Below are positions 44,866 to 54,807 of a stretch of 64,000 nt of DNA, one piece after another. The stretch lies in contig NZ_CP177248.1 of NCBI RefSeq assembly GCF_046774425.1, positions 806,001 to 870,000 on the forward strand, given 5' to 3'. Both the position numbers and the translations under genes were made by a program. The stretch comes from Malacoplasma muris. Its GTDB lineage: Bacteria > Bacillota_I > Bacilli_A > Mycoplasmatales > Mycoplasmoidaceae. The notes under the pieces are model-generated. The model was not told the DNA's origin. It was given only the letters and a program-made list of their open reading frames with translations, and did not search any database. Position 1 is the first letter of the stretch. Every line of letters starts with the position of its first letter.

Positions 44866-45738
44866 TTAATTAGTATTATTAGATTCTTTCCCACCTGTGT
44901 AACCACTGCCAGTGTCACCACCAGTATTTCCTGAGTCTCCACTACCACTACTAATATTTGCTCCCTTTGTATAATAACTTACAAGTGAGTCATATGAAGC
45001 ATCACTTGCATCTAATTTTTGAGGAGTTGTCTTTTTTCTAAATGCTATCATTCCAGAAGTATCTGCAAAAGATCCATTTGGTCTAATTGATTTAATATAT
45101 GTAATAAATTCTCTATACACTTTTGCCTGCTCATCAGTTCTTTTATATGTATTAACTTTATAACGATATGATTCAGGTAATGTTTTAGCATCATATTTAT
45201 TTGCAATGTCTCCATTTGCTTCAGCTATTACTTCATCCAATGTGTATTTATCAAAAGGAGAATTTATTCCATCTAACCCGTTATTATTCAATCCAGCATT
45301 TCCATTATATGGAGCAACATCAACATACAATATTAAACTAACACTATAATTTAGCAATTGACCATTACCCAATGAATTATAATCAAAGAAGTTTTGAATA
45401 AAAACACTTGATGAAAAATTCAGTTCATCCTTTTTATCATTTCCAGTACCATCATTACCATTTGGCCCATATAAGAAATTTCTAAATGATGCATCAGCTG
45501 TTGTTCCATAAACAAAAACATAATTACCATCATTATAATTTGATCCATATGCTAATGATTCAATTGATGTGCCAGAACCATTTAATTTTGTGTACATTTC
45601 TGAAGCAAAATTTTTAGTAACAAGTTTACCTTGAGTACTGTTTATTGTTTGACTACAACTTGTTGCTACTAATGATACAGAAAATCCTATTACTGGAACA
45701 CAACTTAATAAAAATAATGTTTTTTTCTTTATATTCAT
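44866..45738 (-). CDS. Lipoprotein with Gly/Ser-rich tail (290 aa)
   Basis: Lipobox ATSC (Cys28). The mature chain is rich in Gly, Asn, Ser and Tyr and ends in a low-complexity tail (GSGDSGNTGGDTGSGYTGG). There is no TGA codon and no recognised domain. It is flanked by its own promoter-like TATAAT region (about 45770) and terminator, so it is a monocistronic unit. Surface exposure is inferred from the lipid anchor. Confidence 0.85.
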   Translation of the reverse strand: MNIKKKTLFLLSCVPVIGFSVSLVATSCSQTINSTQGKLVTKNFASEMYTKLNGSGTSIESLAYGSNYNDGNYVFVYGTTADASFRNFLYGPNGNDGTGNDKKDELNFSSSVFIQNFFDYNSLGNGQLLNYSVSLILYVDVAPYNGNAGLNNNGLDGINSPFDKYTLDEVIAEANGDIANKYDAKTLPESYRYKVNTYKRTDEQAKVYREFITYIKSIRPNGSFADTSGMIAFRKKTTPQKLDASDASYDSLVSYYTKGANISSGSGDSGNTGGDTGSGYTGGKESNNTN

Positions 45739-45906
45739 AACAATTACCTATCTAAAACATAGTAAGACATAACTATAATATTATATATTATTATTCAAAT
45801 TTATATTTAATGCAATATATAAAAATTAATATCTAATATAATACTATTAAATATTAATTTTAAAAAATAATTATTATAAGAATGATTTCTATAATAAATG
45901 TTTATA

Positions 45907-46404
45907 TTAAATTAAAGTATTAACAAAATCTTTAATTTCATCAAAATTTAAAGGTTCAGTAATAGATTTTGCAAATTGTACATATGCAATTTTATTATTT
46001 TCATCTAATACAAATACTGATCTATAAATCAAACAAAAATTTGCTATATGAACCCCATAATCTTTAGCAAATGAATGATTTTTATAATCTGATAATGTGA
46101 TTACATTATCTAAACCACTATTTCCACATCATCTACCTTGTGCAAATGGTAAATCTGCACTAACATTTAAAACAACAACATCGCTATTTCCTGAAAACAA
46201 TTCATTAAATTTTTTTGTTTGAGCTTCACATACACCTGTATCAATTGATGGAAAACAAGAAATAATTTTAATTTTTTTATTCGCAAAATCACTTAATGAA
46301 ACATCATCTAAATCTTTGTTAGTTAATCTAAAATCAGGAGCTTTTTCTCCAACCAATAATTTTTTATTTTCTAATTTTAATTTTTCACTTATTAAATTTG
46401 CCAT
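45907..46404 (-). CDS. tpx: Thiol peroxidase Tpx (165 aa)
   Basis: An atypical 2-Cys peroxiredoxin that reduces peroxides with thioredoxin. 'FPSIDTGVCEAQTKKFN' holds the peroxidatic Cys59, and 'SADLPFAQGRWCG' holds Cys93, the usual resolving Cys of Tpx. Residues 'APDFRLTN' near the start are the peroxiredoxin entry motif. The TGA Trp (92) must be read. It is divergent from ispH, sharing an intergenic region of 79 bp with a TATAAT at 46445. Confidence 0.95.
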
Positions 46405-46483
46405 AATATAATTCTCCTAAATAATTATGTTTAAAATTATATATTATAATTTTTACATTCTATTATTAAGGTGTTGGAAAAAT

Positions 46484-47386
46484 ATGAAATTAACAAAAAT
46501 AACACCTAGAGGGTTTTGCAAAGGTGTTGTGGATGCTTGAGCTCTTTGTAGAAAAGTTGCTAAAGAAAATCCTAATAGAGAAATATATTTAATTGGATGA
46601 TTAGTTCATAATAAAAATATGATTGAAGACATTGAAAAATTATCAATCAAAACAATAGATGACGTACATATTTCAAGAGAAGAAATTATAAATAGTATAG
46701 ATAAGAACAAAAATCCTATTGTTATTTTTAGTGCACATGGAACAAATCCAAAAGTTATTGAATATGCAAGAAATATCGGATTAGAAGTATATGATGCTAC
46801 ATGCGTTTATGTAACAAATGTTCAAAAATTAATAAAGGAAAAAATAAATAATGGTTATCAAATCATTTATATTGGAGTAAGAAATCATCCAGAAAGCAAT
46901 AGTATACTTTCTTTACATTCATCAATACAATTTGTTTCTGATATTAATGATATTGATAAAATAGTAATTGATCCAAATAATAAAATATTTGTAACAAATC
47001 AAACAACAATATCAATTTATGAATTTTATGACATAGTGAAAATACTTAAAATAAAATATAAAAATATTGAGTTTAAAAATGATATTTGCAATGCTGCAAA
47101 AGAAAGACAAGAAGCTGTTATAAATATGGATGATACAATAGATTTACTATTAGTAGTTGGTGACAAAAAATCAAACAATACAAATAAATTGTGTCAGATG
47201 GGAATTAAAAAAAATGTTGAAACATATTTGGTAAGTAATTTAAGTGACATTGATTATAATTGATTTATCAACAAAAAGCATGTTGGTATAACATCTGGAT
47301 GTTCAACTCCCACTTGAGTTACAAATTCAATTATTACAAAATTAGAAGAATACATAAGAGGACAAAATGGAAAAAATAATTGTTAA
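46484..47386 (+). CDS. ispH: 4-hydroxy-3-methylbut-2-enyl diphosphate reductase IspH
   Basis: Last enzyme of the MEP isoprenoid pathway; an iron-sulfur protein making IPP and DMAPP. The three cluster cysteines are in their usual settings: 'RGFCKGV' (Cys12), 'DATCVYV' (Cys107) and 'TSGCSTPTWV' (Cys273). 'SAHGTNP' (His85) and 'IGVRNHPES' are also conserved. The start at 46484 precedes the long frame through several TGA Trp codons. It overlaps lspA by 20 bases, heading a five-gene operon. Most mycoplasmas lack this pathway. Confidence 0.95.
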
Positions 47387-48134
47387 TAAAGATAATGATT
47401 TGACAAAAACAGAAATGAAAAATGTTTTTGTAGATTTTGCAAATCATGTCAAAAAACTATATAGATCAAAATATATCATTTGAAAGGCAATAATTTTTTT
47501 AGTAGTAAGTTTAATTGTTTTTACTATATCCTTTGTATTAAGAAATATAATGTTAAATAGTACAACACAATCTTATCAACTAATGCCTGGTTTTTTAGAT
47601 ATATATATTATTGGTAATACTGGTATAGCATTTAGTGGTTTAAGTGATGTAAGCAGTAGTGTGGTCTATTTTGTTCAATCATTACCAATTATTATTTCAA
47701 TTGCTTTTCTACTATTTACTAAATCTATTTCAATTGATATAGGTTTATCACTGGTATTAACTGGTGGATTATCTAACATAATTGATAGAAGTTTATTTGA
47801 TAACTATACGCATTTACAAATTAATGGCGAAAATGCTGTGGTAGATTATTTACAATTTTCTTTTATTAAAGGTTCAGCAATATTTAATTTTCCTGATGTC
47901 ACTGTGATTGTAGGTGTAATTGTTATTGGAATAACACTTCTTATTCAATTTTTTAAAGAATGAATTAATGATAGTGAAGATAAAAAAAATAAATCAAAGT
48001 TAAATCAAAATACAGACAAAACGTTAAGTGAAGCTGAAAAAGATAATATCAAAAAAGAAAATAATGCAAAAATACAAGAATTTCTTTCAAAACAAAAAAA
48101 GAATGGTTCTAAAGATGGAAATACAAAAAATTAG
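47367..48134 (+). CDS. lspA: Lipoprotein signal peptidase LspA (255 aa)
   Basis: A membrane aspartic peptidase that cleaves prolipoproteins before the lipidated Cys; it would process the many lipoproteins of this window. Catalytic aspartates are in 'LSNIIDRS' (Asp140) and 'AVVDYLQF' (Asp160). 'NTGIAFSG' is the third conserved block. Four helices are visible. A long charged C-terminal tail of about 50 residues is unusual compared with the common length of about 160-200. Its start lies inside ispH and its end overlaps rluD by 20 bases. Confidence 0.93.
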
Positions 48135-49026
48135 AATTGATATGCATTTAGCAAAAATATCAAATATACCAAGAACAGAAGCACAAAAATTAATTTCTAA
48201 TGGTTGTGTAAAAGTTAATAACAAAGTTATTAATAAAAACAATCAATTAATTAATCCATTAGTAGATAAAATTGAGATTAATAAAATTCATTCAAAAAAT
48301 GAAAATACTAAAAAAGAAATAAATTTTTCCATAGAGCCATTTAATAGTAATCTAGAAATAGTATATGAAGATGAATATTTATTTGTAGTAAATAAAGACA
48401 GTGGAATAATGGTACATCCAACAACTTTTAATGAAACAAATACTTTAGCCAACATAATTAAATATCATATTTCTAAAAATAATATTAATAGCAAAATAGA
48501 TGATATTAGAATGGGGATTTGTCATAGACTAGATAAAGATACATCAGGTCTTATTGTAGTTGCCAAGGATGATTTAACTTATCAAAAAATGGTTAATCTA
48601 TTCAAAGACAATAAAGTAGAAAAAACTTATACTGCCTTGCTATTTGGAAATTTAGAAAGTAAGCAATTAGATGTTGATGCTCCAATTAAAAGAATTGATG
48701 GCACAAACAAAAGAGAAGTTAGTACTGATTCTGATGCAAAAGATTCCTTTTCAAGTTTTACACTATTAAAACAATATGAAAAATTTTGTTTAGTAGAAGT
48801 AAAAATTAAAACAGGAAGAACTCATCAAATAAGAGTTCATGCTAAATATATTAAGCATAATGTTATTAATGATCCAATATATGGTATAAGTAAAAACACA
48901 ACAAAATATGGACAGTACTTAGTTGCTAATAAAATAAAATTTATTAATCCAATAAACAATAAATTGATTAGTGTGAGTATTGATTTGCCAAAAGAATTTA
49001 ATGATTATATAAAAAAGAATGGGTAA
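48115..49026 (+). CDS. rluD: Ribosomal large subunit pseudouridine synthase, RluD type
   Basis: Modifies uridines of 23S rRNA. An N-terminal S4 domain ('RIDMHLAKISNIPRTEAQKLISNGCVKVN') is followed by the RluA-family core 'GICHRLDKDTSGLIVVAK' with the catalytic Asp, and 'KTGRTHQIRVHAKYI'. The start at 48115 (MEIQKIRID) is chosen because it aligns with the S4 domain; the frame extends upstream to 48028 inside lspA. The lspA-rluD pair is a common arrangement in Firmicutes and mollicutes. Confidence 0.93.
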   Translation: MEIQKIRIDMHLAKISNIPRTEAQKLISNGCVKVNNKVINKNNQLINPLVDKIEINKIHSKNENTKKEINFSIEPFNSNLEIVYEDEYLFVVNKDSGIMVHPTTFNETNTLANIIKYHISKNNINSKIDDIRMGICHRLDKDTSGLIVVAKDDLTYQKMVNLFKDNKVEKTYTALLFGNLESKQLDVDAPIKRIDGTNKREVSTDSDAKDSFSSFTLLKQYEKFCLVEVKIKTGRTHQIRVHAKYIKHNVINDPIYGISKNTTKYGQYLVANKIKFINPINNKLISVSIDLPKEFNDYIKKNG

Positions 49027-49032
49027 ATAATT

Positions 49033-49596
49033 ATGGATTTAATAATTGATTGTTCATTAAACTATTTAGAAATAGGATTAATTAATAATAAAAATATTGT
49101 AGATACATTTTTTGTTATTCAAAATAAAAATTTAACAAAAATATTAATCCCTTCAATAAATGATTTTTTAAACAAAAATAATATAGATAAATTTTCAATT
49201 AAAAATCTTTATATCATTAATGGCCCAGGCTCATTTACATCAATTAAATTAATAGCAATTTTAGCAAATGTTTGAAAAATATCATCTAATATCAATCTAT
49301 ATGAAGTAAATACATGTTTATGAAATGTTAATAACATTAATTGTTTTTCATATCTTGATGCTAAAAGTTCAAAATGATACGTTCAAAAAGTTGAAAATGG
49401 TGTAATAAAACCTATTTGTATTTTAGAAAATAATGATTTTGAATTTGAAAGAAATAATTTTATAAAAAAACACAAGTTTTATTCAATTGTAGATTGTAAT
49501 CAAAAACAAACTATGTTTGATAAATGAAATTATACAAAACATAGCTTTAATAAGGTAAACAAAATTACACCTTTGTATATAAAGGATTCAGTCTAA
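49033..49596 (+). CDS. tsaB: tRNA threonylcarbamoyladenosine protein TsaB
   Basis: An ASKHA-fold partner of TsaD in the synthesis of t6A37 in tRNA. The signature 'NGPGSFTSIKL' (about 63-73) is the TsaB form of GPGSFTGLR. It is 187 residues and uses TGA as Trp five times or more. It starts 6 bp after rluD and ends one base before rimI, so these genes are co-transcribed and probably coupled. The neighbouring rimI is a usual companion. Confidence 0.9.
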
Positions 49597-49597
49597 T

Positions 49598-50020
49598 ATG
49601 TTAAAAACCAAGATTAATCATAATGATATTGAAAAAATAAAAGAAATAGAATTAATAAATTTTCCAAACAATAACTATTCATATGATGAATTAAATCATT
49701 TTAATAACAATGATAATTTTAAAATAATTGTGACAAAAGAACACGATATTCTTGTAGCATATTCAATAATATTTATTGCAAAAGAATGTATAGAAATTTA
49801 TAAAATATTTGTTGATAAAAATTATAGAAAAAAACAAATTGCAACTAAAATTATTGAAGATATAAAAATAGAGTACAATAGAAAAATAATAATTGAAGTT
49901 AGTGATAGAGATAATACTATTGAATTCTATAAAAAAAATGGATTTAAATTAATCCATTTAAGAAAAAACTATTACAATGATAAAAGTAATGCATACATTA
50001 TGGAATGAAGTCCTAAATAG
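49598..50020 (+). CDS. rimI: Ribosomal protein S18 alanine N-acetyltransferase-like protein RimI
   Basis: GNAT acetyltransferase of 140 residues. The acetyl-CoA region 'IFVDKNYRKKQIATKIIEDI' corresponds to the R/Q-x-x-G-x-G/A loop (the Gly positions are Lys/Gln here), and 'EVSDRDNTIEFYKKNGFKLIHLRKNYY' matches the RimI end block. The position right after tsaB supports the name. The last codons (WSPK) follow a TGA Trp and sit in the terminator stem. Confidence 0.85.
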
Positions 50021-50034
50021 GATTTCATTCTTTT
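50003..50034. terminator. Bidirectional terminator between rimI and the phosphoesterase
   Basis: A 12-bp stem (50003-50014 with 50019-50030, one G-T pair) overlaps the end of rimI and is followed by T-runs in both senses. Confidence 0.85.
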
Positions 50035-50492
50035 ATTTCATAATCAACAATTTCTCCACCACTTATATTTAAAATTGCATAAGTTGGAATTCCTCTAGAA
50101 TTTCTTGGTCTAATTAATGATCCTGGATTAATTCTTAAAATTTCATCTTCCTTTTCAATTTCTTCTTTATGTGTATGACCTGTAATTGCAACATTAGCTC
50201 TATACATTTTTGCAGTTTTAATTATTTGTTTTGAAATTAATCCTTTAAAAATTGAAAATTGATTTCCATGTGTTAAAAAGAAATTAATTCCATCAATATT
50301 AAATAATTTAACTGGATCACCTTCATAATCACAATTTCCTTTAACAAAAAAATCAACATTCCTTGAAATAAAGGCAACATCTACCTCATAATCACCTGCA
50401 TGAATAACATAATTAGGATTTTCATAATTAATTACATCTAAAAATACTTTTTTATCACCATGTGTATCAGAAATAATCAATATCTTTGTCAT
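50025..50492 (-). CDS. YfcE/MJ0936-type metallophosphoesterase (155 aa)
   Basis: A two-metal phosphodiesterase. Motifs in order: 'IISDTHGD' (D-x-H), 'HAGDYE' (G-D), 'GNCDYE' (G-N-C-D), 'LTHGNQF' (x-H-G) and 'GHTHKEE' (G-H-T-H). The start at 50492 (MTKILIISD) aligns with family starts; a longer frame to 50537 is less likely. Activity on artificial phosphodiesters is known for the family, but the natural substrate is not. Gene symbol withheld because YfcE and yfcE-like paralogues are not distinguished here. Confidence 0.9.
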   Translation of the reverse strand: MTKILIISDTHGDKKVFLDVINYENPNYVIHAGDYEVDVAFISRNVDFFVKGNCDYEGDPVKLFNIDGINFFLTHGNQFSIFKGLISKQIIKTAKMYRANVAITGHTHKEEIEKEDEILRINPGSLIRPRNSRGIPTYAILNISGGEIVDYEIKE

Positions 50493-50673
50493 AAAATTAC
50501 CATAACCTTTGTATAATATGTAAATTTTAAACTCCAATTTTAAACTATGATAAAAATATTTAATTAATTCTATATAAATTAATATTTACATTTACAATAA
50601 GATAGTTATATTAATTTCATTAATAATTTTGAAAAATCAATTTTTATAAATGTTAAAAGTAGAGGCAAAAAAT

Positions 50674-51034
50674 ATGATAATTAATAATTCGCAATCAAAA
50701 AACGCATCGAGAGAGAGAGAGAGAGAGAGAGAGTAATAAGAATTATTTAAACTTCTCTATAGATACATCCATGTTTATTTTAGAACTTAGAAAAATTTTA
50801 GGAGACATTACCATAAATCAATTAATATTGGAGATGGGATGAACAAATGATAAGTATTATTCTAAAATTGTAAATGGTTATATATGTAAAAAAACACTAA
50901 AAAGAAAATATAGTAATCCAACAGTTAACTATATTTTTGGTGGTATAAGACATGCTATGAATTATTATGATCATTGAAAAGAACAAAAAATTAAAATAAA
51001 AAATTTAATAAATGAGCATTTTACTAATTGGTAA
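50674..51034 (+). CDS. Phase-variable small gene with GA tract, OFF as sequenced
   Basis: ATG 50674 has an AGAGG site 8 bases upstream. The first 12 codons lead into a GA tract and the frame ends at TAA 50734-50736. A second frame, open across the tract, encodes about 100 residues to TAA 51034, with TGA as Trp ('MGWTND', 'YDHWKEQ'). One additional GA (or two fewer) joins both parts into a 120-residue protein. The C-terminal part 'LRKILGDITINQLILEMGWTNDKYYSKIVNGY' looks like a helix-turn-helix, but no family is assigned. It converges on, and overlaps by 11 bases, the PAPS-reductase-like gene. Confidence 0.72.
50709..50733. repeat. GA dinucleotide microsatellite, 12.5 units
   Basis: 25 bases of pure alternating GA, the only such tract in the window and unlike its AT-rich surroundings. 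It encodes alternating Arg-Glu and sits between a start codon and an out-of-frame coding region. Confidence 0.95.
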
Positions 51035-52364
51035 TTTTTTTTGAATTCTTTATTTCTTTTCTATACTGTTTTATAAATTTTTTATCTTCTGTATTTAATA
51101 ATTCTTCACCATAGTGGGCAAGAGCTTTATTTATTTCATCATTTGTGTAATGTCAATTTTCCTTTTTATTTTTATAATTTTCAATTCTAATAAGAACTTT
51201 CAAAAAATTTTTTTTAAAATTTTTATTTCACTCATCAATTTCTTTTCTTCTTTTATTGTATTTTTCCATATAATCTGGATCATTTCTTATCTTTACATCC
51301 ATGTCCATTAAAATATACATGATTCCAGTTTTAACAACTTGTGAAATATATAATGGTTTATTATAAACATATAGTTTTTCAAAACGATTTCAGTATTTAG
51401 TATTCTTACTTATTTTTTCATTATCTTTTAACATTTTTTTATGAACTAAATCTTCAAGACTACTTCCAAATGGACATGCAGTACATCCAAGTCTTGAAAA
51501 TCTTAATTTATCTATATTATGTGTTTCTCTATTGTAATCATATGCTGGGTTAACTTCTATATTATTTTTTTTAATATATTCTCAAACATCATTATTAGTT
51601 CATAATGATAATGGTCTACTCATAGGATGGTTTTTTGTAAAAACATTACAACCATTTTTAATTCATGATTTTTTTCTAAGCAATGATTCACTAGCCATTG
51701 TTCCTACAAAAGAAGGTCTTTTATCATGCTTCAATCCTCCTTTTACAAAATCACAACACTTTTCTGAAAAGTCATATTGTACTTTTACATTATTTTCATC
51801 AAAATAAAAAGTCATATCATCATCCAATAAAAAAACTCTTTTTTTTGATAATTTAAATCTTGCAGAATCTGCTATACCAAAAGCTCATTTTGATAAGCCA
51901 GTTTTTTTATTCAATCTTTTTAAACGATTTATCATCACAGATATTTGTTTTGAATATATGGGAAATCCTTTAGTATGTAAAATTTGACTTCATGGTTTAA
52001 TTGGTCTAACTAAAAGAGCATTTGTTAAGCAATCATATTTTTCTTTATAATTTTCAACTGTTTGATTAATGAATCTAATAGTTTCAGGAAATGTTATTTC
52101 CATAGCATATGCTGGAACTAATACAATTTTTGATTTCATTTTCTTATGAACTTTTAAAACTAAATCTAACAATACTGTTGAGTCTTTGCCACCACTAAAA
52201 GAAACCAAAACTTCTTTTCTTCCATCAGAGTTATTATAAAAATCCTTTTCACATCAAGTTAAAAACTCTTTAATTTTTTCTTGTGCATGATAAATTTTAT
52301 CTTTTAATGGCATATGTGATGAAAGTTCATCAACATGGATTCTACGTGATTCAATAGAGTTCAT
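51024..52364 (-). CDS. PAPS-reductase / DndC-like PP-loop sulfurtransferase family protein (446 aa)
   Basis: The PP-loop 'SFSGGKDST' (57-63) binds ATP and is typical of PAPS reductases and the DNA phosphorothioation protein DndC. 'GFPIYSKQISVMINRLKRL', 'HPMSRPLSLWTNNDVWEYIKKNNI' and 'SRLGCTACPFG' (a C-x-x-C) are further family blocks. It is closer to the PAPS-reductase-like proteins of phages and accessory islands than to assimilatory enzymes, and mycoplasmas do not assimilate sulfate. ATG 52364 has no direct ribosome site; a hairpin separates it from GAAAGGAG. It lies after the PD-(D/E)XK gene in the same direction. DNA or tRNA sulfur chemistry or ATP sensing are possible roles. Confidence 0.75.
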
Positions 52365-52375
52365 TAGATCAAAAA

Positions 52376-52414
52376 AATATTATTGATTAAAAAAATCAAT
52401 AATATTCTCCTTTC
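52376..52414 (-). promoter_or_regulatory. Hairpin leader between ribosome site and start of the PAPS-reductase-like gene
   Basis: On the minus strand GAAAGGAG (52407-52414) is followed by a 13-bp perfect stem (52394-52406 with 52376-52388), a 5-base loop and seven Ts, then 11 bases to ATG 52364. A TTG seven bases after the GAAAGGAG opens an 11-codon leader frame whose TAA overlaps the ATG (TAATG). It could be an attenuator, a terminator of the upstream operon, or a coupling leader. Confidence 0.55.
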
Positions 52415-52477
52415 ATTATTTACTTCCAAAAAATAATAACAAAAATAAAAATAATGCAGAACCACATATAGTTGGGT

Positions 52478-53392
52478 TTAGATATATTTTTTTAATTCTT
52501 CTATTGAATTTGTTTTACAATTTGTCACATCAATATGACACTTTAATTTCTTAAGTCCACCTTTATGTTCAAAATGTATTTTAGGCAAAATGCTATTATC
52601 TAAAATAAAGCATTCTACTTTATCTAATAACAAACAACATTCATCAATAAGTTTTCTTAAAGTTTCATCATAACATCAAGATTCATATTTATTTTTTTTA
52701 TATAAAATTAATTCATTTGATGAATTTAATAAATCGTATAATTCACAAATATTGTAGACTTTATCAATAGAATTCTTTTCTAACAATTGATATTTAGAAA
52801 CTACAAATATTTTTTCATTACATTCTTCAAGTTGTCTTTCATCAACTATTATTTCTGACATATTTTTAGTTGTAGATTTAACTTCAACATATACTCTATT
52901 AAAATTAAAATCATATACACTTGTATCTAAGCTTCTTATTTTTTCATCAGCCTTAATGCCTAGATCTTTACATTTAAGCATAAAAACTAATTCTCCAATA
53001 TCTCCAAGCAATTCTTCTTTAACTTCCTTTTTAAATTTTATTTTACTAAATAACTTGATAACAAAATCAATGGCATCATATTCACCTATATTTTCATTTT
53101 CTATTTTTTGTTCAATAGTTTCATGGATTGATTTTAATAATTGTTCAGGCATATTTTCAAAGTTTATTATATGGGCTTCTATTTTTTCTGATTGATTTAA
53201 ACTATCTGCAATATTTCAAACACCATTATATTTTATGAATGAGTAATTTATTGCTTGAAGTTTTTTAATTGATTTCAAATCATTTGTAATAAAACCTAGT
53301 CCAGTAATCATGGGCTTACTTGGATTAGTAGTGTTTCACAAAAACACTACAGTACTATTATTTTCTTTTGATTGCACTTGTCGACTCCACAT
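52478..53392 (-). CDS. PD-(D/E)XK motif protein of the Z1/MORC system, DUF4420-like (304 aa)
   Basis: Start ATG 53392 lies inside the end of the Z1 gene (35-base overlap) and the frame is complete with TGA as Trp. Nuclease-fold residues are visible: Glu134 in 'GDIGELVFMLK', Asp161 in 'DTSVYDFNFNR', and 'VYVEVKS' (Glu170-x-Lys172). This is the order of PD-(D/E)XK enzymes. In described systems a protein of this type follows the Z1 and MORC-like genes, as here. It is probably the DNA-cutting component. The C-terminal 80 residues are Cys-rich (CYDETLRKLIDECCLLLD). Confidence 0.8.
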
Positions 53393-54803
53393 TAATATTT
53401 ATTTTGTCTAATATATTTATTTTTTCTACATAATAGCTAATATTTTTCGTAGAAACTCCACCTTGAAATAAGTCAAGATATGACTCAGATTCTTTCAATG
53501 AATCTAAAACTTTTTTATTCATAAATATTTTTAAAAATTTAATTCTATTATTCTTTTTTCTATTCCCAAATCATCTACATCTTTGTAATAAAGTATCTAC
53601 AGCCACTTTACTTTCATTAGGAACATTCAAAAATAATTCTATGGTTAAATATTCAAATGTAAATCCTCTAGAAATCATATAACCACCAACAATGATACAA
53701 AATTTCTTCTTCCCACTTTTAAATTTTTCACTATCATTGTCTGCATTCAATAAAATAAAACAATTTTCAATATCATTATGTAAATAAACAATTATTTCTT
53801 TAATTTTTTTATAGATTAAATCAACTGTATATTCTTCAATGATTGATTTGTCTTCACACCACTTAATAATAATTTTTTTTATTCAATCTTCGTTTTGAAT
53901 GTTTTTATAAAATAAATCAAATATTTCTATAATGTTTTTAAAAATTATTTCTTGCTTGGAATTATTTATTTCAACATTAATTAATAATTCTGACTTAAAA
54001 TATTCATCATCAATTAAACCCCCAGATGTAGAAATCAATCATTGTATGAATACTTTACGGTAAATTATAGAAATGTTTTCATTTTTTTTAAAATCAGTCA
54101 AAATATAATTATTTGAATTATTAAAGTAATGTAACCCACAATAATTATCATAATGTTTTAAAACAACTAATCTATTTGGATATAATTCCTCACTATTGCT
54201 AGACAATATATTTGCAAAAGGCGTTCCTGTAAATGAAGCTAATTTTCCAATGTGAATCCTATTATACAATTTGGATATTAAACTATATATTTTTGATTCA
54301 TTTTCAGGTGATATATTAACACTTGCAAAATCGCACTCATCATCTATAATTAAAACTTTTTTATTAACAAGATTTATATTATCAATATAATCAAATAAAT
54401 CATTCAATTGTTTATATGTTTTTAATACATTAACTATTACATTATTTCCAGATTCAATATTTATCTTTATCTTATCAAATCAATGTTTATCAATGAATCT
54501 AGTTTTATCCATATTGATATTATTTTGAAGTCTATTATTTGTTTGACCAAAAAGAATTTTATTTATTCCAGCTAAAACAATTATTAAACAATAACCATTT
54601 TTAACACCATTTATAATAATATTCTCCATATTTTTTGTTTTACCAGATTGCACTTGTCCTATACATAGGACATGTTCTTTATTAACTCCATTATCATTTA
54701 ATAAACTATTATTTCAATTGTAAAACTCAAAATTATTATTATTATTGTTGTTGTTTTCAGTAATTGGTAAATTATGAGTAATTTTATCAAGTAAGACAAA
54801 CAT
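53358..54803 (-). CDS. Z1 domain protein, putative ATPase/endonuclease (481 aa)
   Basis: Walker A 'GQVQSGKT' (49-56), Walker B-like 'IIDDECD' (about 153-159) and the C-terminal helicase half 'VGGYMISRGFTFEYLTI' with 'DTLLQRCRWFG' mark the Z1 family described by Iyer, Abhiman and Aravind in restriction-like loci. It lies 4 bp after the MORC-type ATPase stop. A run of eight Asn codons (residues 17-24, ATT/GTT triplets on the plus strand at 54737-54756) is a triplet repeat that can change length without frameshift. Role: NTP-driven DNA translocation or restriction. Confidence 0.88.
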
Positions 54804-54807
54804 TTGT

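Noticed and set aside
50709..50733. GA tract as a sequencing artefact
   Set aside because: Not excluded, but the exact one-unit distance from restoring a frame and the ribosome site upstream make a real switch more likely.
54737..54756. Triplet repeat in the Z1 gene as an ON/OFF switch
   Set aside because: Units of three bases change only the Asn run, not the frame.
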